From: Lycocorax pyrrhopterus obiensis
Lineage: Eukaryota > Chordata > Aves > Passeriformes > Paradisaeidae
Assembly: GCA_014706295.1 (NCBI GenBank)
Contig: JACSVZ010000007.1
Location: 32,971,875-33,035,874, forward strand
Reading direction: 5' to 3'
DNA: 64,000 nt
Under the pieces are notes generated by a model. The model searched no databases, was not told the origin of the DNA, and saw only the letters and a list, made by a program, of their open reading frames with translations. This document shows positions 55,573-64,000 of the stretch, piece by piece (the first letter of the stretch is position 1; every line of letters begins with the position of its first letter). The translations under genes and the position numbers were made by a program.

Positions 55573-58500
55573 AGTCAGACTGTTACAGTTTAACTTCTGC
55601 TACTGAGACCTGTGCCCTTAAGTTAAATAGATACCATAAAGTTGGCTGGAATAGTATTTAATATTTAAAAGAAGGGCCATAGTGTTTCAGCAGCTGTTTG
55701 AATTTAAATGCCATTTTGACTCATTATCTCAAAATATGTGGGACCTGATGCACAGCAGTAGTCAGAACCAAAAATAACTGATGCAGCCTCTAATAAGCAC
55801 CCCAGAGACCTGGATTTTTCAATCAAGTGCAGACAAAATTGCAATATCCACAGTGACTGCTACTTTTAAAAACAAAGTCCAATTGTAGATTTAAGGTTTT
55901 AAATGCTCTGATTTCACCCATTTAAAGATTTTCAAAACTCCCGTCTGTGGATATGAAAACGTTTCTCATCCACTATTATCGTGACTCTCTCTATTTCCTT
56001 ATTCTTATTGATTATGAGCCTAATTAATTTGTAAGTCATCAGCAACCTCATTAAAATCCTTCTGGCTTTGTAGTGTTCCGAGTGCTGGAAGACAAAATTA
56101 AAATAGTCTAAATGTCTTTATTTATATAAATGTACGTTTTTATACATACGCAAACCTAAGTATTTAAATTTAACCTGTTCTGAGCAGAATTCATAAAATC
56201 TTGATGAATCTTGGTAGACTTCAGTATCGTACAATCATAATTTTATACAAGTTATAACACAACTTTTGATACCTATACATCTTTTGCTATGGAACTAATG
56301 CAGTTGTTCACGTGCACCAGGTTTAGACATCTCCCATCTCTAAGGTCAAGTAAGTTGGTGCATATGAACCAGGTAGAAGCAGAACTCCAACACAGTCCTT
56401 ATTGGCCTAGAAAAATATAACTCTTAGATGAAGTTCTCTGTCAAGAGATACAAAATCTGCGCATTGTACAATAACCAGAGATAAATTAAGATCTTCATTA
56501 GGATCTATTGCAAGGTTTTCTCATCATGGAGGCTTCACTATAACAAGTAAATTCCTTATATATCAATTGTATAGCAGCTTCTCTTCTAAAAGTTCAAAAT
56601 ATCAAACAAATTGCATGTACCACTTGTGAAATCCACCCTTCTAAAAAACTAAGAGTTGACAGCAAGTTTGGTGTAAGTATTTTGTTGTATTTTTTTTAGA
56701 CTGAATAAAGAAGCCTAGCTTCCCTTCTTACCTTTGAATCTTGCTACCACTGGCAATTATTTATACTATTATGACATGACAATCCAAAGAACTCCTAGAA
56801 CAAAAGAAATAAAGAGCATGTATTACAAGGGGAGACTAAAAAATTGGCTTGTGTAAAAAGACAAAGAACAAATTCAATTGACTAGAAAGACATTAGTTAG
56901 AGAAATCCTTCAGAGACGAAGTAAGATATCGTTTAGATTAAGGCTAATGATAGTCAAGACACAAGTAGATGTATGTGCTATGAACACATTTAGAGTGTAA
57001 ATTAGAAGAAAATTTCCAACCATCAGGAAACTCAGGTTACAAAATAACCTTACAATAGCAGTAATGGGGTAAATAACCTAATTGGCTTTAGGATGGCACC
57101 TTATTACTTCACAAAAGAGATTTAATGGTTGCCTATAAAAGGAAGCTAGACTGAGGGACTCAAAAAGTAATTTCTAATCCAATGTTTCCAAATTCTGCTT
57201 CTTTGTTCAGGTGGGCATAGGGTAGAGAAGAGTTTATGTGGAAAGTAAATCATTAATGTCATGTCAGATTTTCAAAGGAGAAACAAGGTAACGTGTATAT
57301 ATTCTCAGTCATCTAAACGTAAATATGGAGGAGAGCAGAAAGAGAATGTACAAGACAAGGTTCAATTGCAAATAAATACAGAAGAATAAAAATGATACAG
57401 TGGCATTTATTATTTCATGACTGTGAAGTGCATACCTCTAAGTTCTCAGTTTTGCAGAAAGAAATTTTAATAGTACTGACCAACTTATATGCATTTACAT
57501 TAAGTTTCTACACAGGTGACCAGGCTTCCTAAATTATATGTATTAATGGGGACATATAGGAATCTTCTGTAAGGTGATTCAGAACACATAGAATAGGGCA
57601 GCAGTTTGACTTTTGACACAGATGGTCTGAATAGCCCCACAGAATTGCCCTCCTTCTGCCATTGACTGTAGAGCATTAAGTCTTCCAAATTGGAGGCCAA
57701 AAACTGAGAGTGGAAATAATTCTGTTTCATTTTCCTAAATAAAATCTGAAAAGACATAAATGAGGAAAACCTCTGCCCTGTGGGTCTTATGATGAGAAGG
57801 CAGAGCATTTCAAACAGTTTCCATATCTTTAGGAGAAGTTAGTAATTTTCAGTATGGCTCCAATTACTCTTTATCAAATCAATTAAACCTATACAGTATT
57901 ACAATAAGCACTATCTTTTTGTGCAAGTATCTTTGTATCGGCATCATTACATGTGTATTTGTGAGGGAGTGAAGATGCAGTTTTATATATTTTCAAGGTG
58001 GAGTTGTTGTGTATACTGTTACAGTTACCAGTTTTTTATATAGTCGTATAATGCAAATAAAGCAACTAATGCATATTACTGTTACAGGGCAAGTGCTGTA
58101 GTTCATTAGTATTCTTTCCTCCTTTAATTAAAAGAGATTTTTAAGCCCTCTTTCCTAAGAAATAGCATCCTATTAAAAGCAGCTTGCAACTTGAATAGCT
58201 GCTTGTCTCTATTTTTAGCTAACTGCCACTGAAAATGTAAGATGAAGGTTTTCTTTGTTTTGCTATATATTACTTGCTGAAAAATCAGATATATCAAGAC
58301 TTGTCAGATACACTTTAGTCAAATGGGTCCTTCCGATTATGCCGTACTTTATACAACAACAAGAGGAGGAACAAACATTAAAATTGCATCATGTAAAACC
58401 ACAGAGATAACAATAAAAGACAGGGAAGTGAGATACCTGATTTTATGTCTAACTTGTTTTTCAGATTATCTAGATACTAACTCAATTGATTTCCTTAAGA

Positions 58501-61500
58501 AACAATTAATTTCCTCAAATATAGGTGTTTATGCTGAACTTGCCTATGTGCCTCTTCAGTAGAATTTAATGCCAAAGTTCTTGACAGATATTATAAAATA
58601 TCACATAAGGAAAACAAATTTCACTCATTGTCAGGAATGTAATTCCCAGCTCTGTCTAGTTGTGTTATTTGATGCACAGGGGGTGTTTCTCTGCAGGGAA
58701 ATTTATTTTTCTTCTTTCTTTTTCCCTAATGGTAAATGAGCTTCTAGGTTCAGAGCTTGGAAAGGAAGGGAATTTCCACCCTGTGACGTTTCTCTGAAAC
58801 CACTCTCTGTTTGTGAATATCTCCTTCTCTGCTGGTAATGGAATCCCACACAGAGCCAGTCTATACTAATGGTTTTAGTTGCTCCCAGCACCGCTTATGA
58901 CGAAGTGCAAAATCCTCTCTTCTACCTCACTACCAACCCCATCCTCCCTGCGAACCACAAGTCTAACAAGAGAACCAAGTCTTTTTCTTCTAAGGTCTTC
59001 TTCATAGTGGAGCTAATTATATACAAGACATGAGCACTTCCTTTGAGAGGAAACATAAAGTCATCAGGTCTGTCTGTATGCTCAAAACTGCTGCACAAGT
59101 GTGTGTACCTAAGCTAGCTGTGAGTTCCTCCCAGTATTTTTACAATCTGAGGGCTAGTAGGGTAGAAGATGATAAACTTGTAAAAATCTGTGTACATATT
59201 CTATTACTTTATCATATCCCATATTGTACAATGCCACACAGCATTGTCAAAGAGCCCACTCTCAGAAATATGTTCATTTCAGGCAGTATCTGAGAAGTTC
59301 ACAATATGAGAGTTCTTGTTCTGCGAACACTTAACGAACATGAAAACTCACCTGTTTTTTGAGTTGGAAGTGAATCAATTTGTGTCAACACAGTGCAATC
59401 CCTGTTCTAGCCAAGGGATCCTTCTGCTGTGTGTATGTATCACTCCTCCTCTGCAAGAGCTTGATAAGTTTTCAATTCACCAAGTTCTGAAAACATAGCG
59501 CTGGCGTTTTGCTCCAGGGAGATGTACCATAAACTTGGCATAAGACAATATAAATTTAAATAGAAATTTATCTTGAAATATAAATGAAAAATTTTCATAA
59601 TTCACACAGTTGGTTTCCCAAAAAAACCCCAACTCAAACCTGTTTTCAGAGAAAAAAAAGCAACCAAAAAAAAAAGCACCAAGTTCTCTGACTCCTGGAT
59701 GGAGTTCTCATTCCTAACTGATGACCTTCTGATCTCGTGGCTACTGGTACTGATATACCTTTCTGATTTCTAGTGTTTTCTTCCAAGTCAAGCAGGATTT
59801 TGCTGAGTTTGCTCAATGTGGCATGGCCAAGAGAGTCATGGCTTCTGGTTCCCATGTTGTTTGTCCAAATTTGTTCCATGCTTTCTCATCAAAGTGAAGA
59901 TGAGATGAAGACAAGATCTACCAAAAGGACATTATATTTATTCTATTCAGTGACTTGGACAAGTCTTGGGAAGAACAAAACAGTCTTTCATCTCACTAAT
60001 CACGTCACCTGGACCAAAAACATGCAAATTTTTAAGAAACAAATGCGATTCTTTCCTTTGTGCAGGCCAGGTACTCGGAAAATATCAATTCTAATCAATC
60101 CAATGAGGTGCAGATGGTCTCCAGTATGACCTGCATTCCAGTTATTTTTGTAAAGAACTTGTTTCTTTCAGTAAAATATGAGTAGTTGGTCCACTGGCAA
60201 ATATTCTGAGCAGCCTTAAAACAGCAATTCAAAACAAAAGTCAGAACTGAAAAAAATAAACTAGGAACTTACTCTTATATTTATTTCTGCATGCTTTGGC
60301 CTGGTTTATTAAATGTTTATTTACAGATTCGAATATTCTCAAATGCTGATAATGAAAAAAAGGTACAAAATTTAAATGTGGTAATGTCTGGAAATACCTT
60401 CAAAAAACAGCCTCAATTTAAAAACCTTTTTTTGCTAGCAGTTAATTGATAATGTATCTACTAACATTTGAGTTAATAATGTCCGGATATACAATTGTCC
60501 TTACTCTGGATTACACACTTCCCAAGTCTAGTATTTTAATTTATTCCTCAATGACTAATGCATTTAATTGTAGCTATACATTAGCCTACCTGTAACACAT
60601 TAAGCTGATAATATAGGAGATTAAGAACTAGACCAAACCCAAACAAACTGTGGTATGCTATATAAAAAGCATTGCATGCCTGAGTTGATATTCCCTGTAA
60701 CTGAATTTTCCAAAGAGCCTACAGCAAGGAAGAGCCTAATGGGCCCTTTAATTTGAAATTAAAATTAGATGTTCTTTGTGCTGTTTGTGCTTTGCAGCAT
60801 CCTTACTATATTGCAGTGCTGGATGACTGGATGAAGTTGTGCTCCTGCTCACTTACTAGAGAAAGCATTCCTAAAAGGATGTGCATCACAAAATGAGTCC
60901 AGATTTCAGACAGCATTACAATTTGTAACAGTTTGGATTTAGGTTCAGAATGACACTGCATTTTAGGCCACTTTAAACTTTCACTGCTTAGAAATTAACT
61001 AAATGCTATGTTGTCAGGGAAGCCATTTTTAGCATCAAGGAGAAATACAAGAATATCTATTTAAAGATTTAACAAGTTTAAATGGAGAAGAATGTTGTTT
61101 AACAACTACTTTAAGAAAAAAATCATCAATCTCAGTGCTAAATGGTCTAATTTATTAAATGTAAAAATAACTCATTAAAGAGATACATCTAAGTGCCATT
61201 CTTTTGCCAACCAATGTTTCAATTTAATTAAAATGTTCACTCTTCTTTTTAAAGCCACACAGAGTTTCTCGTGGCTTTATTCAGATGTATTAAAATCCCC
61301 ACTGAACTCTTTTTATCTATTTATTTTTTTCAGCCAACAACAGACATTATCTGTATGTGCAATATATGAAAAAACAAGTGTTATTTTCCATTGAAAATAA
61401 TAAATTCAGAGAGGTTTTCCTTTGGTAAACCTTTTAAAAATAGCTTTTAACTAAAGAGAAGACACCTCACAGGCAAGTTTTACACATTTTTGAATGTTCT

Positions 61501-64000
61501 ATTACTTTCAAAATTATTCTTATCTATATAGCAGTGCCTGATTATTTTCCATATGCTAGTCTTCTTTTTAAAAGCTCTTTCTCTAATGACCTTTGATGTT
61601 TCCTTATGGCACTTTTTGTTCTTTTTCTCTCTTTTCACTTTAGTTCCAACGCATACTCAGGCTGTAAAGGGAACATCTATTTAAGATCTCCTCAGAGCCT
61701 AAGGATAGGTATTTTTCTTTGGGTCAATGCTGAGTGACATAGCTTCTTCTTTAATCAAGAATTACAAATCTCAGAAAAACTGCTGATAACATCTGAAACT
61801 TTATGTACTTACCTGTAGTAATCTCTGAAAATTGCTTCTTCCACATACAGTGGAGATTGTCTCTTGAATATGTAATTAAATACTGAATGCAAGGCAACTT
61901 AGGCTCTCACTAAAAGTGCTTTTTTTCTGTTACAAATAGATACATTCCATTTTTCTCTTGAGTGTGAAAGTAGATATAAATAGGAGGACACATAATCTAG
62001 TCTGTTCTCATCTTAGTTTTTGACACCCTGTAGGAAAATAATATTTGGACAAGATGTATCTAATTGGTTATGGTCCACAGCCCTGGTCTTTCATCTGAAT
62101 GCTTGTGTATACAGTGGTGTGGTAATCAGAATACAGATGATGACTCTAGACACTATGCTAGAATTTAAGGCTGATTTTTAAACTGAATTTTTAAATTATA
62201 AGTGTTACTTATATGCTTAGGTGGCTATGTTTAATCAGTGAATCATGGAGATTACAAGGTACAGAATTAAATTCTTAAGGACAGCAAATAAATTACTACT
62301 CTGAGAGAAGAGTGAGAGCATGGAAGAGAAAGAAGAGAAGTAAAACCAAAGCAATATTTCTAATAGGATGAATTTTGCATTAGGTCAGCAAGTCCTGGCA
62401 ACTTTTTCAATAACATGCAGATTTTTCTTTTCTACACAGAAATTTACTCCTTTCTCTCCCTCAACTGATTTGTTCCATGAGTTAAATATAATTCTCAATT
62501 GTAGAATTTACTTTAAAGATATCTAGTCTGATTTGTCAGGTGTTACATGCCATACAAACAGAAAGGTAGAGTCTATCTGTTGAAGAAATGTAAATTTTCA
62601 CTTGCCTTTCATACCTAAAAGAAGCATATGCAAAAAGAAAGGTATGTTTTTACTTGAAGTAGTTAATCCACTAAAATGGCCATTTTTTACCTTCTCTTCG
62701 AAAGGAATAGTATCAAAAAATGACCCTTTTGGTTAAAGCATATGGCAGGTGAGTTGGGTAGAGTAATGTAACATGAAGTGCATGAACGTTTGGAGTTTGG
62801 CTCAAATCCAAGACTCCAATAAACATCTGAGAGAAAACTTCTCAAATGCACGTGTGCAACCTGCAGCACCTTACAGTGTGAGAAAAGTTCAGGTTTGACT
62901 GTTCAGGAGTTCTGACTAAACAGAAACTACTTGCACATGACTGAGAAAGAAAGTTGAAGAAGAAACTGGTATCTGGTGATGAGGCTAATGCTCTTGTTTT
63001 GTCAGATTTTACAAAATCATTACCTGTCAGGCACAAAGATTTCTCAGAAGCCCATTCTAAAAGCACCTACCGGATCACAGTTTTTAGAAGCGCTTATGCA
63101 TGCAATGTCAAAATCCAAGCAGAGCACGTAAGGGCAGACTAAAACCACACCTTAAAAACAATATTCCTGCCTTTTTTTTTTTTTTTTAATAGGACAGTAA
63201 GCGCAATGCTTATAGGGTTAGCATTTTGTAAGTGTTATAATCCTTATGATTTTCCATAATAAGAAATTATTTTTTCTTGTTTTTAACTAGCAAATGGCAA
63301 CTATTCGGGCTGAAATTCTTCATGCTACTGTTCACTACTAGCTGGGTATTTCTGTAAATTTCAGCTACCAAGACAGAACCATCTCTGAGAGTAAAATTGA
63401 GCAAAACCACATCATATGGTCTGCATTAAATTATGTTCTAGACTTGTGTAGACTGAAAAGATTAAATAATAGGATCAACCTATAACCAATCTTTTCAGAC
63501 TTTGTTAAATTCACCAAGATGATAGTGTGGATTTTTTTGCCCTGATTAAAACTTGTTTCATCTGGTAATTTTGTAATGATTACAGCCACTTTTACCAAAC
63601 TGCATTTCACAGTTAAACTCTTTTGTCTCCCCAAGCAATGGTCAGTCATCTAGTGTCCAACACAGACATACTCTATGAGTCATTGCTCTATGAGGAAATT
63701 ATTCAAGTTCATTCCTGGACTCGTGGTGGTGCATGTGCCCCTGCTAGGTTAAGCCACAGCATCAGTGTGAGTCATTCTGTGAACTGGAGGGCTTGAATGA
63801 TTTAAGTTGAAAAGGAAGAAAATATGCACAAACAAGGCATAGCAGCTGTCTGATGTCGTTCACAGTGCAGTCCCACAGTCAGGTGTGAGGCAGGGAATGT
63901 GAATACAGCATTGGGGTAATGGATGTCCCGGCATGGCAAAGAGCAGTGCCTCAGACTACCATTACTGCTGAAGCCCTGTAGAGTGGAAATAGAGCCTGTG
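55573..64000. other. Intergenic region, no gene recognised
   Basis: 8.4 kb of AT-rich sequence. A poly(T) run lies at 63173-63188. Short frames (58323-58562, 59646-59879, 59773-60129, 62842-63066) have no recognisable domain and no splice-supported partner. This would be the far upstream flank of ARHGAP11A. Confidence 0.55.

Noticed and set aside
59646..60129. Opposed short frames (77 and 118 codons)
   Set aside because: No recognisable domain, no consistent splice sites and no homology from memory.
1..64000. tRNA, rRNA, CRISPR, prokaryotic operon or phage features
   Set aside because: None seen on reading both strands. The sequence is plainly vertebrate, with introns and CR1 elements.

Overview
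The window looks like nuclear DNA of a bird, probably a passerine. It is AT-rich, with long introns, two CpG-rich promoter regions, several CR1 LINE 3' ends (a typical avian repeat) and LTR sequences of a type I associate with passerine genomes. There is no operon structure, no CRISPR array and no recognisable bacterial or phage gene. The species call rests on repeat style and protein similarity recalled from memory, not on a database search.

Two genes can be assembled completely, both on the minus strand and in tandem. ARHGAP11A (start codon at 43230, stop at 31188) has 12 coding exons that join in frame with consensus splice sites to give a 1026-residue Rho GTPase-activating protein. About 1.65 kb downstream of its inferred 3' end lies SCG5 (start codon at 27165, stop at 1159). 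Its five coding exons give a 208-residue 7B2 (secretogranin V) precursor, the chaperone and inhibitor of prohormone convertase 2. Most tabulated open reading frames are shadows or chance. The exons were found by following protein homology across GT-AG junctions, including one 54-base SCG5 exon (4850-4903) that no long reading frame reveals. The gene order ARHGAP11A then SCG5 matches human 15q13, where GREM1 follows. GREM1 is not in this window.

Layout: 1-650 is downstream flank of SCG5; 650-28470 is SCG5 with its 14 kb second intron; 28050-28500 is the SCG5 CpG-rich promoter; 28500-30110 is intergenic; 30115-43320 is ARHGAP11A; 42690-43560 is its CpG-rich promoter. From 43591 to 64000 I find no convincing gene. 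That part holds a plus-strand CR1 copy just upstream of ARHGAP11A, an ERV-related repeat split by a candidate solo LTR, an LTR split by a later CR1 insertion, another CR1 copy, and AT-rich sequence with microsatellites.

The two genes are not functionally linked: one acts in mitosis and cytokinesis, the other in the neuroendocrine secretory pathway. The most interesting non-genic signals are a 131-base near-perfect AT-rich palindrome in SCG5 intron 2 (15940-16070), the two nested retroelement insertions with matching direct repeats, a predicted out-of-frame upstream reading frame over the SCG5 start, and the tiny in-frame exon that carries the whole 7B2 furin site. I found no evidence of a wholly new biological system.
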